A stretch of 64,000 nt of DNA from assembly GCA_013214705.1 (NCBI GenBank), contig JABSRZ010000004.1, forward strand, positions 496,001 through 560,000. Reading direction: 5' to 3'. The stretch is from Hyphomicrobiales bacterium. GTDB lineage: Bacteria > Pseudomonadota > Alphaproteobacteria > Rhizobiales > OSC116. The notes beneath the pieces are model-generated. The model saw only the letters and a program-made list of their open reading frames with translations. It had not been told where the DNA came from and did not search any database. Positions 45,929-54,202 of the stretch are shown piece by piece (the stretch's first letter is position 1; each line of letters opens with the position of its first letter). A program made the translations under genes and the position numbers.

Positions 45929-47724
45929 GTTGCCGCCATTATATCTTGGGTTTGCAATTGCACAAGTTTTGCATAAGTGCCGTTTTTCTTCATCAACTGC
46001 TGATGATCGCCCTGCTCAACAATCTCGCCCTCGTCAATAACCAAAATACGGTCAGCATCGCGAATTGTCGAAAGCCTATGCGCCACAATAAGTGTGGTGC
46101 GGCCCTTGGCCAAATTCTCCAACGCGCGTTGCACTTTCTTTTCAGACTGGCTGTCTAAGGCACTGGTGGCTTCATCTAACAACAATACTGGGGCATTGCG
46201 CAAAATAGCCCGGGCGATGGCAATGCGTTGGCGTTGGCCACCGCTCAAAGCCATACCGCGCTCGCCCAATGCAGTGTTATAGCCATCCGATGTGCGCATG
46301 ATGAAATCATGCGCTTCCGCGGCTTTGGCAGCTTCTATCACTTCTTCGTCGGTGGCTTCTATGCGGCCAAAGCGAATATTCTCCATCGCGCTGTTGGCAA
46401 AAATCATCACTTCTTGCGGCACGGTGGCAAATTGGTTGCGCAAATCTGCAGGGTCAAAATTAGCTATCGGCTGGTTGTCCAAACTAATTTGGCCAGCATT
46501 AATATCGTAAAACCGCATCAGCAAATTAAATATGGTCGATTTGCCAGCACCAGAAGGCCCCACAAAGGCCACCATTTCGCCGGGTTTGACACTAAAATTC
46601 AAGCCTTTAAATAGTTGCACTTCTTTTTCGCCATAAGAAAATTCAACATTGTTAAACTCCACATGGCCTTCGACCTTTTTGGTCAATTTAATCGGGTTTT
46701 TAGGGCTTGTAATGGCCGGCGTCATGTCTAGCAATTGCATGATGCGTTCTGACGCACCGGCCATTTGCTGAATTTCGCCCCAAACTTGGCTAATCGCCGC
46801 CAAACTACTGGCCGCCAACACCGCATAAATTACAAATTCCGAAAGGTCTGCTATGCCTAATGAGCCATCTAACACCGCGTTAGCGCCCATCCACATAATG
46901 CCAACAATAGAGGCAAAAACCATAAAAATACTAATAGAGATAAGCCGCGCTTGAGCTTTAATGCGGGTGGTGGCAACCACCAAAGCGGTGTCGACACTGG
47001 CTCTAAAATTCTTACCAGCTTGTTTTTCATAGGTGAAAGATTGCACCGTATGAATTCCCGACAAAGTCTCGCCCGCATAGGCTGTGGTCTCGGCAAATGT
47101 GGTTTGAGCATCCTTAGCCAAAACTCGCACCCGGCCGCCCATAAGCACCAAGGGGATAATCATCAGCGGAATGGCGGCAACCACCATAAGGCTCAAATAC
47201 CAAGATGTGGTGAACATCATTATTACCGCGCCAACCATAATAAACCCGTTGCGCAGCACCATAGACACGCTCACCCCAACGGCCGATTTTATGCTCGTAG
47301 TGTCTGACGACAGGCGAGATAATAAATCGCCAGTTAGGTTTTGTTGGTAAAATTTTTGGTCTAGCCGCAGTAATTGCTCGTAAAATTTAGCCCGTAAATC
47401 GGCCACCACTCGCTCGCCAATTGACATCACAAAATAATAGCGAAACGCGCTAGAAACCGCCATAACCGTTGCCAATAGTAAAAAGGCCAAAAACCGAACA
47501 TTAATGGTTTCAATAACTTCGGCGCTAAAACCACTTTCAATTAAGTCGCCAACCAATTTGGGCAAAACCAGCGTCGCACCGGCAGCAATGGTTAAAAAAA
47601 TCAGCGCGCCAAAAACATATGTTTTTTGAACCCACACAAATGGCAGCAGCTTCACAATTGGGCTTAAATCGCCAAACATAGATTTCTTTTTGGGGGCTGG
47701 TTCGTCTAAAATTGCTTCGCTCAT
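45925..47724 (-). CDS. ABC exporter, fused membrane and ATPase domains (MsbA/TAP-like)
   Basis: The 599-residue half-transporter has six membrane helices at about 38-320. The ATPase domain has Walker A FVGPSGAGKSTIF near 394, signature LSGGQRQR near 493, Walker B VLLLDEATSAL near 517, and the H-loop IVAHRLST. Related alphaproteobacterial proteins near rpmE are annotated as lipid or multidrug exporters, but the substrate cannot be read here. It overlaps the paraoxonase-like gene by 4 bp and diverges from rpmE. Confidence 0.9.
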   Translation of the reverse strand: MSEAILDEPAPKKKSMFGDLSPIVKLLPFVWVQKTYVFGALIFLTIAAGATLVLPKLVGDLIESGFSAEVIETINVRFLAFLLLATVMAVSSAFRYYFVMSIGERVVADLRAKFYEQLLRLDQKFYQQNLTGDLLSRLSSDTTSIKSAVGVSVSMVLRNGFIMVGAVIMMFTTSWYLSLMVVAAIPLMIIPLVLMGGRVRVLAKDAQTTFAETTAYAGETLSGIHTVQSFTYEKQAGKNFRASVDTALVVATTRIKAQARLISISIFMVFASIVGIMWMGANAVLDGSLGIADLSEFVIYAVLAASSLAAISQVWGEIQQMAGASERIMQLLDMTPAITSPKNPIKLTKKVEGHVEFNNVEFSYGEKEVQLFKGLNFSVKPGEMVAFVGPSGAGKSTIFNLLMRFYDINAGQISLDNQPIANFDPADLRNQFATVPQEVMIFANSAMENIRFGRIEATDEEVIEAAKAAEAHDFIMRTSDGYNTALGERGMALSGGQRQRIAIARAILRNAPVLLLDEATSALDSQSEKKVQRALENLAKGRTTLIVAHRLSTIRDADRILVIDEGEIVEQGDHQQLMKKNGTYAKLVQLQTQDIMAAT

Positions 47725-47901
47725 ATATATGTCGCCTATTTATAATTAGGCTATTTATATAGGCTCAATATGGCAAAAAACAATGGCTATTTGGAATTAT
47801 CGCCATATTGTCGATATTATTGCGCCGATATGTCGGTTCGCTGCGCTTATAAGGCTTGTAATTGTATATATTCTGGTCTATATCAAGCTCCAACAGATTC
47901 A

Positions 47902-47917
47902 TTAAAAGCTAGTTAAC
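47902..47917. promoter_or_regulatory. CtrA-type box upstream of rpmE
   Basis: TTAA-AAGCTAG-TTAAC matches the full CtrA consensus, 52 bp before the rpmE start, in the gap shared with the divergent ABC exporter gene. It could act on either gene. Confidence 0.5.
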
Positions 47918-47968
47918 TGCGGTTGTCGTAGGTTTTCATAGTTTTGTTAAAAAATGTAAGGTTTTGTT

Positions 47969-48190
47969 ATGAGAGCAGATATTCACCCAGATTATCACAC
48001 AATTACAGTTAAGATGCTTGACGGTACGACTTTTGAAACCCGTTCAACTTGGGGTAAAGAAGGCGATACACTTGTATTAGATGTTGACCCAACAACCCAC
48101 CCAGCTTGGACCGGCAGCGGCGCCCAACTAACCGGCCGTGGCGGACGTTTGGACAAATTTAACAAGCGTTTCGAAGGTATGTTGGGTTAA
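47969..48190 (+). CDS. rpmE: 50S ribosomal protein L31
   Basis: The 73 residues begin [33 protein letters not shown], the alphaproteobacterial L31 pattern, and end with the basic [14 protein letters not shown]. There are no cysteines, so this is the zinc-independent form; no paralogue is visible here. A terminator follows 26 bp later. Confidence 0.97.
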   Translation: MRADIHPDYHTITVKMLDGTTFETRSTWGKEGDTLVLDVDPTTHPAWTGSGAQLTGRGGRLDKFNKRFEGMLG

Positions 48191-48216
48191 TTCACCCACT
48201 TAACTTTTATAAATTT

Positions 48217-48246
48217 AAGGCCACTCAGTTTGAGTGGCCTTTATTT
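48217..48246 (+). terminator. Rho-independent terminator after rpmE
   Basis: AAGGCCACTCA (48217-48227) pairs with TGAGTGGCCTT (48231-48241), an 11-bp stem with a 3-nt loop, and is followed by TTATTTTT. Confidence 0.88.
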
Positions 48247-48325
48247 TTGTCAAAATTTTTGCCTCTAAAAAACGCCCTGTAAACCTACAGAGCGCCCCAC
48301 ATGCTAACTAAAATAAACGACACCT

Positions 48326-48853
48326 TTAGTCAGGTTGTTTAAACGCCGCCTCTAACCGGCTTAATTGGTCTCTAGCGCCGCTTTGCACTATTGGCTCACC
48401 ATCTAGTTTAGACCAAAATTGCTTATCGATTTTTTGCAATCTCACCTGCATGTCAAAACTCTTATGAATAAGATCAATCAACTGCACTGGCAATTCTTCA
48501 ATTAAAGTTGTCACGTCATCTACCCGACGTTTGGACAATTTAATGCGGTTGCTATCGGATTTAATTTCATCAACACTTAGCTCGCCATTTTTAAGAGCCC
48601 GTTGCAACAATAACCAACTGGCAATTTGCATGAGCCGCGTGGTTAAGCGCATGCTTTCAGATGCATAGGCCAAAGCTTGCGGGCGGCTTAACTCGCGGGA
48701 TTGCTTGCGGCCATCAACATCCAAATAATTTGCAGTTTCTTCCACCAGCGCCATGCCTTCGTTAAACAAAGATTGGAACTGATTTGAAGCGGCAAAAAAT
48801 TCGACATAATTCACAGTTTCTGGAAATTTATTTTTGTCATTAGATAAGTTCAT
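48326..48853 (-). CDS. rcdA: RcdA-family protein (DUF1465), adaptor for CtrA degradation
   Basis: In Caulobacter, RcdA is a helical-bundle adaptor that helps deliver CtrA and other proteins to ClpXP in the CpdR-RcdA-PopA hierarchy. The 175-residue, all-helical protein matches DUF1465: VNYVEFFAASNQFQSLFNEGMALVEETANYLDVDGR at the start, LAYASESMRLTTRLMQIASWLLLQRA in the middle, and a disordered acidic-polar tail. A CtrA-type box lies 70 bp upstream. In other alphaproteobacteria rcdA neighbours rpmE, as here. Confidence 0.88.
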   Translation of the reverse strand: MNLSNDKNKFPETVNYVEFFAASNQFQSLFNEGMALVEETANYLDVDGRKQSRELSRPQALAYASESMRLTTRLMQIASWLLLQRALKNGELSVDEIKSDSNRIKLSKRRVDDVTTLIEELPVQLIDLIHKSFDMQVRLQKIDKQFWSKLDGEPIVQSGARDQLSRLEAAFKQPD

Positions 48854-48922
48854 TCTATCGCACCTTACTCAAAACTAGTATGCACATTATACATTTTTAT
48901 CGCCGTTGAGTCTCTATAAATA

Positions 48923-48938
48923 TTAACAAGTGGTTAAC
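48923..48938. promoter_or_regulatory. CtrA-type box upstream of rcdA
   Basis: TTAA-CAAGTGG-TTAAC is an exact match to TTAA-N7-TTAAC, 70 bp before the rcdA start. RcdA acts in CtrA degradation, so this would form a feedback loop. Confidence 0.55.
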
Positions 48939-49118
48939 AAAACATTCAAAGTTAATATTTTTCGAAGTCTAGCCATGACCGGCCATTCCGCAGCAATTTG
49001 TGAGCCCAATATATTGGCTTTCTTTACCGAAAACTAGACAAATTTGATTCAAATTAGATATTGTGGATCATTTCAAAAAACCGGGGATAAACAAGTTTGT
49101 TTTAACGATTAGTGCCCG

Positions 49119-49145
49119 AAAAAAAGAGCCGCACGATACGGCTCT
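49119..49145 (-). terminator. Strong orphan terminator on the minus strand
   Basis: Seven perfect GC-rich pairs (AGAGCCG/CGGCTCT), a 7-nt loop and a run of seven T on the minus strand. The nearest minus-strand gene upstream is more than 2 kb away (prpE), across plus-strand genes. Confidence 0.8.
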
Positions 49146-49200
49146 GGGAGTTTAATAGGGAGGTGTAATACTGAATATCAATGAAAAAATATTCAAACAG
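49119..49200 (-). ncRNA. Candidate small RNA with anti-Shine-Dalgarno stretches
   Basis: A strong minus-strand terminator, AGAGCCG-N7-CGGCTCT followed by seven T (49145-49119), has no protein gene upstream. Just before it the strand reads CACCTCCC, then TATTAAACTCCCAG, two C-rich elements complementary to Shine-Dalgarno sequences as in several alphaproteobacterial trans-acting sRNAs. The 5' end is a guess. A CtrA-type box lies at 49256-49270. Confidence 0.45.
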
Positions 49201-49255
49201 ATTTAAAATAAATTTCATATCTGCATCACGTATAACCACTATACGATTAAATTAG

Positions 49256-49270
49256 TTAAAATATAGTTAA
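49256..49270. promoter_or_regulatory. CtrA-type box in the rcdA-quinone oxidoreductase gap
   Basis: TTAA-AATATAG-TTAA lies upstream of the candidate minus-strand sRNA and 189 bp before the plus-strand oxidoreductase gene. The surrounding DNA is extremely AT-rich, so chance occurrence is more likely here than at the other boxes. Confidence 0.3.
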
Positions 49271-49458
49271 TATTATAATTATATTCGAATTAGACTTTAG
49301 TTGAATCTGTATTTTTATAGTATAAATCATGTATATATATTAGTTATTATATTTATTATTAACAATTTACTTAAATATAAATATATAACGCCGCTTCAAT
49401 AATTTTGCCGACTCGTTTACAATGTATAAAGCCGTTTATATATTTATTAGGAGCCATC

Positions 49459-50487
49459 ATGCCCACTGCCAATACATTTTCTAAGTCAGATATACCGTTA
49501 AACATGCAGGCGATAACCATCAAAGCCTTTGGCAGTTGGCAAGAACTCGAGTTGGTAAAGCACGACATTCCGGCCATTCAGGCCGGTGAATTGCTTATAA
49601 AAGTCGAGGCAGCCGGGGTTAACCGCCCCGATATTTTGCAACGGCGTGGGCATTACCCCGCCCCCAAAGGTGCTTCGCAAATTTTAGGCCTAGAAATTGC
49701 GGGTATTGTTGTGGCAAAATCTAGCAGTGCCGATAAATATAACATTGGCGATGAAATATGCGGCCTGGTGGCAGGCGGCGGTTATGCCCAATATGCCACC
49801 ATTCATCAAGACACCGCCTTGCCAATACCCAAAGGTTTAAATTTTATCGAGGCCGCCAGCCTGCCCGAAACTTATTTTACGGTGTGGAATAATATGATCG
49901 ACCGCGCCGCGCTCAAGGACGGCGAGACCATTCTCATCCACGGTGGCACCAGCGGCATTGGCGTCGCGGCCATTCAAATTGCCCGGCAATATAAATTTGC
50001 CAAAATTTTTGCCACCGCCGCCAGTGAGGCCAAATGCACCACCATTCGCAGCCTCGAGGCCACCGCCATTAACTATTTAACCCAAGATTATGTGGCCACC
50101 ATCAAAGCCGAAACCGCTGGCAAAGGTGCCGATGTGATATTGGATATGGTCGGCGGCGATTATGTTAACCGCAACATTCAAGTGGCCGCTAAAGATGGCC
50201 GCATTGTCAACATTGCTTATTTAAATGGCTCTATTGCCGAGGTAGATTTTATGCCGGTTATGCTAAAACGCCTCACCCTAACTGGCTCTACATTGCGCAA
50301 CCGCCCTTTGGCCGAAAAAGACAAAATTGCCAGCGCTTTGCACAAAAATATTTGGCCGTTAATTGAAGCTGGTAAAATCAAACCGATAATAGACAATATA
50401 TTTAGTTTAAAAGATGCCGGCCTTGCGCATAAATATATGGAAGGTGGCAGCCATATTGGCAAGCTCATCCTAACCACGGCATCATAA
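49459..50487 (+). CDS. NAD(P)H quinone oxidoreductase, zinc-less MDR family (PIG3-like)
   Basis: The protein is 342 residues from ATG 49459, which has AGGAG six bases upstream; the frame continues open to 49405 without a ribosome site. The quinone-reductase layout is clear: VEAAGVNRPDILQRRGHYPAPKGASQILGLEIAGIV near the start, LPETYFTVWNNM, the Rossmann ILIHGGTSGIGVAAIQIAR near 155, and GADVILDMVGGDYVNRN. It lacks zinc ligands. It precedes trcR, as in many alphaproteobacteria. The physiological quinone is unknown. Confidence 0.88.
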   Translation: MPTANTFSKSDIPLNMQAITIKAFGSWQELELVKHDIPAIQAGELLIKVEAAGVNRPDILQRRGHYPAPKGASQILGLEIAGIVVAKSSSADKYNIGDEICGLVAGGGYAQYATIHQDTALPIPKGLNFIEAASLPETYFTVWNNMIDRAALKDGETILIHGGTSGIGVAAIQIARQYKFAKIFATAASEAKCTTIRSLEATAINYLTQDYVATIKAETAGKGADVILDMVGGDYVNRNIQVAAKDGRIVNIAYLNGSIAEVDFMPVMLKRLTLTGSTLRNRPLAEKDKIASALHKNIWPLIEAGKIKPIIDNIFSLKDAGLAHKYMEGGSHIGKLILTTAS

Positions 50488-50590
50488 ATTAAGGCTTTTA
50501 AAATTTTTTAAAATAGGTTATACAAATGCCATTCCTAATATTCGACAAAATTTTACTTTTGCACTCATTGCAAAAGGCAGGAGAGAACAC

Positions 50591-51364
50591 ATGACTAACG
50601 GACCCTTAATGCCCAAAGCCACAGCCGTATGGTTGGTGGATAATACCGCGCTTACATTCGATCAAATAGCTGATTTTTGTAGCCTTCACCCGTTAGAAGT
50701 GAAAGCCATTGCCGATGGCGACGTGGCCCAAGGCGTGCGCGGGCAAGACCCGATGCAATCTGGCGAGTTAACCCGCGAATCAATTGAAGCCGCGCAAAAT
50801 GATAGCAGCATCAAATTGGTGTTGGCCAAGCGCAAATTGGTTATTCCTGAAGCCAAAACTCGTAAAGGCCCGCGTTATACACCGCTTTCACGCCGCCAAG
50901 ACAAACCTTCGTCAATCCTATGGCTGGTTAAATTTCACCCCGAATTGGTCGATAGCCAAGTGATGAAATTAGTTGGCACAACCAAGCCGACCATTAAAGC
51001 CATCCGCGAGCGCAGCCATTGGAACATTCAGAACATCAAACCCATTGACCCAGTGGCGCTTGGGCTTTGCAAACAATTAGAGCTAGATGCCGCCGTGGCC
51101 AAAGCCGCCGCACGCGCTGCCAAAGAGCGGGTTAAAGCCATTGCCGCTGGCACGTTATTGCCAACCGAAGAAACCACGGCGCCGGCCTATAAAAAAGACA
51201 ATGAACATTTTGCCGAAATTGTTGGTCATATAGATGACATTGTCGAGGTTGAAGAAACCACTGTTGACAATCTGTTTGACCTTGATGAAAAAACCAAAGA
51301 AGTTGCAGAAGAAGATAAAAAAGTATCAGCTGCCGACGTTTTTGCCAATTTCAAAAAAGACTAA
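50591..51364 (+). CDS. trcR: Cell-cycle transcriptional regulator TrcR (DUF1013)
   Basis: This 257-residue DUF1013 protein carries an N-terminal region with a helix-turn-helix-like segment (AVWLVDNTALTFDQIADFCSLHPLEVKAIADGDVAQGVRG). The family's KKGPRYTPLSRRQDKPSSILWLVKFHPELVD-type centre and KLVGTTKPTIKAIRERSHWN follow. The acidic C-terminus is variable. TrcR is a conserved alphaproteobacterial DNA-binding protein linked to cell-cycle transcription. The ATG follows AGGAGAG. With rcdA and CtrA-type boxes nearby it suggests that the region is tied to the cell cycle. Confidence 0.87.
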   Translation: MTNGPLMPKATAVWLVDNTALTFDQIADFCSLHPLEVKAIADGDVAQGVRGQDPMQSGELTRESIEAAQNDSSIKLVLAKRKLVIPEAKTRKGPRYTPLSRRQDKPSSILWLVKFHPELVDSQVMKLVGTTKPTIKAIRERSHWNIQNIKPIDPVALGLCKQLELDAAVAKAAARAAKERVKAIAAGTLLPTEETTAPAYKKDNEHFAEIVGHIDDIVEVEETTVDNLFDLDEKTKEVAEEDKKVSAADVFANFKKD

Positions 51365-51383
51365 GCCAATTTTCAAACCAATC

Positions 51384-51413
51384 AAAAGCCGACAATTTCT
51401 GTCGGCTTTTTTT
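51384..51413 (+). terminator. Rho-independent terminator after trcR
   Basis: AAAAGCCGACA (51384-51394) pairs with TGTCGGCTTTT (51400-51410), then TTT; loop ATTTC. Confidence 0.9.
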
Positions 51414-51439
51414 ATGACCAATTTACTCTGCATTTAAAT

Positions 51440-51564
51440 GGGAAATAAGCCCGAAGCCAACAGGCTGAGGCAAGCGCAAGCGCGCGTCGCCGTTAGGCGT
51501 GGCAAGAGAACGGAGTGAACGCACGCAGTGCAAACAAAAAATGAGCGACAGCCTCCTGAGAAGG
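51440..51564. repeat. GC-rich, hairpin-dense intergenic element between trcR and prpE
   Basis: About 125 bp of GC-rich DNA with several small palindromes sits in AT-rich flanks: CGCC-GTTA-GGCG (51488-51499), GCAC-GCA-GTGC (51521-51531), and AGCCT...AGGCT (51550-51566), the last overlapping the prpE stop. Repeating GCGCAAGCGCGCG- and GAACGGAGTGAACG-type words give it the look of an interspersed repeat. No coding frame is evident. Confidence 0.45.
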
Positions 51565-53463
51565 CTAAATTATACCCGCTCGCTTAAACGTGGCGCTTAT
51601 TTCTGTTAAAATTTCGGGGTCATCAATGGTTGGTGGCATTTTGAAATCTTCACCATCGGCAATTTTGCGCAAGGTAGCGCGCAATATTTTGCCGCTGCGG
51701 GTCTTGGGCAATCTTGCCACCACGATAGATTGTTTATACGCCGCAACCGGGCCAATCACATCTCGCACCATTTGTTTTAAACTGGCAATAATTTCATCAT
51801 GGCTGACCTTTAAATCATTATTTAAGATGATAAGCCCAATGGGTTCTTGGCCTTTTAATTTATCCTTTATGCCAATAACCGCACATTCTGCCACCGCTTC
51901 GTGGGTAGATAATATTTCTTCCATCGCCCCGGTCGAAAGCCGATGCCCGGCCACATTGATAATGTCATCCGTGCGCGCCATGATGAATAAATATCCATCT
52001 TCATCTAGATAACCCGCATCCGAAGTTTCATAATATCCGCTAAAATTTTCAAAATATTTTTCTTCAAATACCTGATTGGCATTCCACAATGTTGGCAAAC
52101 ATCCGGGTGGCAAGGGGCGTTTCACCACTACGTTACCGGTAATACCCGCCACCACAGGCGCGCCTTCATCATCTAAAACTTGGATATCATAACCCGGCAT
52201 GGCCTTGGTTGGCGAGCCATATTTTATTGGCAATTGCTCTATACCCAATGGGTTACAAGCCATCGCCCAACCGGTTTCAGTTTGCCACCAATGGTCTATC
52301 ACTGGCACTTTTAAATGTTGTTCTGCCCACTTTATAGTGTCTGGGTCAGCCCGTTCACCAGCCAAATACAACGCCTTAAACGATGATAAATCATATTTAG
52401 CAATTTGCTTTCCACCAAAATCTTCTTTTTTAATGGCTCTAAAAGCCGTCGGCGCGGTGAAAAAGCTCTTCACTTTATAGTCTTCTATCACCCGCCAAAA
52501 CGCACCAGCGTCTGGCGTGCCAATGGGTTTGCCTTCATATAAGATGCTGGTCGCGCCCTGTAGCAGTGGCCCATAGACAATATAGCTATGGCCAACCACC
52601 CAGCCAACATCCGAAGCCGCCCAAAATACCTCGCCAGCTTGTATATTATATATAGCGCCCATCGACCAATTCAGCGCCACCATATGGCCGCCATTGTCAC
52701 GCACCACACCCTTTGGGGTGCCAGTTGTGCCAGAGGTATATAAAATATACAGTGGGTCTGTCGCCAATACAGGCACTGGTGGGCAAGATTTTTCACTTTG
52801 TTTGGCTGCATCCACCAATTGTTGCCAATCGCCATCCACCCCATCAATAAGCGGCACTATTTTTTGTTGACGCTGCAAAATGACAGTTGATTTAACTTTA
52901 TGATTTGCCAGTTGAATGGCTTGGTCGAGCAAGGGTTTATATTCAACAATCCGGCTCGGCTCGATGCCACAAGACGCCGCCACAATTAATTTTGGCGTAC
53001 AATCATCAATTCTGGTGGCCAATTCTGGTGCGGCAAAACCGCCAAACACCACACTATGCACAGCCCCAATGCGGGCACAGGCCAACATGGCAATCGCCGC
53101 CTCTGGCACCATCGGCATATAGATAATCACCCGGTCACCTTTAGTAATATTTTGGCCTTGCAGCACCAGCGCAAAGGCTTCCACCTCGGCCAATAACTCA
53201 TTATAGCTATATTGTTTTTTGCTATTGGTAACCGGGCTATCATAAATAAACGCCACCTGCTCACCACGGCCAGCTATCACATGGCGGTCTAAACAATTAT
53301 AACAGGTATTGCATGTGGCGCCGATATACCAGCGCTCCAAGCCATCCAACTCGCCTTGCACTTGCTCGGCTGGTGTATACCAATCTATCAATTTGGCGGC
53401 ATCTTGCCAAAACCCTGTCGGGTCATTGCTCCATGATTTATAGATTAGGTTATAATTGCCCAT
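51565..53463 (-). CDS. prpE: Propionyl-CoA synthetase
   Basis: PrpE activates propionate to propionyl-CoA via an adenylate. The 632 residues have the PrpE-type start (NTCYNCLDRHV...YDSPVTNSKKQYSYNEL), the AMP-binding P-loop YTSGTTGTPKGVVRD near 245-260, the GWVVGHSYIVYGPL core, and the C-terminal PKTRSGKILR whose Lys is the acetylation target of protein acetyltransferases. NTCYNCLDRHV and the VVRDNGGH following the P-loop favour propionyl- over acetyl-CoA synthetase. The stop lies inside a small hairpin. Confidence 0.9.
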   Translation of the reverse strand: MGNYNLIYKSWSNDPTGFWQDAAKLIDWYTPAEQVQGELDGLERWYIGATCNTCYNCLDRHVIAGRGEQVAFIYDSPVTNSKKQYSYNELLAEVEAFALVLQGQNITKGDRVIIYMPMVPEAAIAMLACARIGAVHSVVFGGFAAPELATRIDDCTPKLIVAASCGIEPSRIVEYKPLLDQAIQLANHKVKSTVILQRQQKIVPLIDGVDGDWQQLVDAAKQSEKSCPPVPVLATDPLYILYTSGTTGTPKGVVRDNGGHMVALNWSMGAIYNIQAGEVFWAASDVGWVVGHSYIVYGPLLQGATSILYEGKPIGTPDAGAFWRVIEDYKVKSFFTAPTAFRAIKKEDFGGKQIAKYDLSSFKALYLAGERADPDTIKWAEQHLKVPVIDHWWQTETGWAMACNPLGIEQLPIKYGSPTKAMPGYDIQVLDDEGAPVVAGITGNVVVKRPLPPGCLPTLWNANQVFEEKYFENFSGYYETSDAGYLDEDGYLFIMARTDDIINVAGHRLSTGAMEEILSTHEAVAECAVIGIKDKLKGQEPIGLIILNNDLKVSHDEIIASLKQMVRDVIGPVAAYKQSIVVARLPKTRSGKILRATLRKIADGEDFKMPPTIDDPEILTEISATFKRAGII

Positions 53464-53539
53464 AATTTCGCTCCCGTTTTAACCAATCTACTATCAATAT
53501 TTAAAAATTAATATCCGACATTTGTCTGAAAGCTTGGCA

Positions 53540-53578
53540 CAAAAAAGCCTCACATCAAATTAAATATATGAGGCTTTC
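53540..53578 (-). terminator. Terminator after the minus-strand DUF465 gene
   Basis: On the minus strand AAAGCCTCA (53577-53569) pairs with TGAGGCTTT (53552-53544) around a 16-nt AT-rich loop and ends in six T. It lies 21 bp after the stop codon of the DUF465 gene. Confidence 0.75.
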
Positions 53579-53598
53579 TAATATAACTGATTCTGTAG

Positions 53599-53775
53599 CT
53601 AACTTGCCAGTTTGGCCTCGATGCTCGATATCTCTTCTTTAAGTCTCATTTTCGCTCGCTTTAAACCATTGACCGCCGATTGATCTGCCGATGGGTATTT
53701 GTTTTCCGATACAATTTCAGTTTCCATCTGTTTATGCTTTAGTTTCAATTCATTTAAACGTGCTTCAAGAGCCAT
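53599..53775 (-). CDS. Small DUF465/YdcH-family protein
   Basis: A 58-codon frame from ATG 53775 encodes MALEARLNELKLKHKQMETEI, then NKYPSADQSAVNGLKRAKMRLKEEI and a short helical end. This helix-turn-helix hairpin of two charged helices is the DUF465 (YdcH-like) pattern. GGAGAT lies close upstream of the ATG. A second family member is encoded divergently at 53916, an arrangement common before purEK in alphaproteobacteria. Function is unknown. Confidence 0.8.
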   Translation of the reverse strand: MALEARLNELKLKHKQMETEIVSENKYPSADQSAVNGLKRAKMRLKEEISSIEAKLAS

Positions 53776-53915
53776 ATTGAGTATCTCCTTTTTGTTAACA
53801 ATTAAATTTTACACATAAATTTTAAAAAATCAAATTTGTCTGGCATAAGTTTTTATTAAATTTTAAGTATATTTGGGTAGATTGTCTTAACTAAAGCCAT
53901 TTTATGGGTTGAATA

Positions 53916-54122
53916 ATGAATGAAATAGAGAAAAATCATTTGGTTAAGATACTCGCCCGTCTCTCGCAGGAGCATCGAGATTTAAAAATGGCGATCATTT
54001 CGATTAGCCAAACCGAACAAACCGAACCGATTAAAGTTCAAAAATTAAAAAATCGACGCGACCAAATTAAACAGGTCATCGAACAACTAACCGAAAAATT
54101 GACCCCAGACATTATTGCATAA
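53916..54122 (+). CDS. Small DUF465/YdcH-family protein
   Basis: This 68-residue helical protein (LVKILARLSQEHRDLKMAIISISQ, then IKVQKLKNRRDQIKQVIEQLTEKLTPDI) has the DUF465 pattern: a first helix, a polar turn, and a second helix rich in Lys/Arg/Gln with the KLKNRRDQIK core. It lies 80 bp upstream of purE and is divergent from the other DUF465 gene. Function is unknown. Confidence 0.82.
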   Translation: MNEIEKNHLVKILARLSQEHRDLKMAIISISQTEQTEPIKVQKLKNRRDQIKQVIEQLTEKLTPDIIA

Positions 54123-54172
54123 CGCCAATTTACAATTGCTTATTTAGCCAGAAACTCATAAAAAGGAGTGAA

Positions 54173-54202
54173 ATGGCGATTAATGACAGATTGGAATCAT
54201 AG
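54173..54202 (+). promoter_or_regulatory. Nine-codon in-frame upstream ORF abutting purE
   Basis: ATG at 54173 follows AAGGAG by four bases and opens MAINDRLES, ending in TAG at 54200-54202 directly before the purE ATG at 54203. It is in the purE frame. The strong ribosome site belongs to this short ORF, whereas purE has only a weak GGA. It may be a leader peptide with re-initiation at purE, or an ancestral purE N-terminus closed by an amber codon. Confidence 0.4.

Larger units (their letters stand above)
48854..49458. other. 605-bp AT-rich intergenic stretch with regulatory elements and a candidate sRNA
   Basis: No convincing protein gene lies here. It holds a CtrA-type box for rcdA (48923), a minus-strand terminator (49119-49145) with C-rich sequence upstream, and a second CtrA-type box (49256). 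Near 49270-49400 the sequence is almost pure A/T and shows nothing assignable. Confidence 0.7.

Noticed and set aside
49181-49255. 24-codon plus-strand frame (MKKYSNRFK...) after GGGAGGTG
   Set aside because: The spacing of about 16 bases is too long and the peptide has no feature; the opposite strand has a better sRNA signal.
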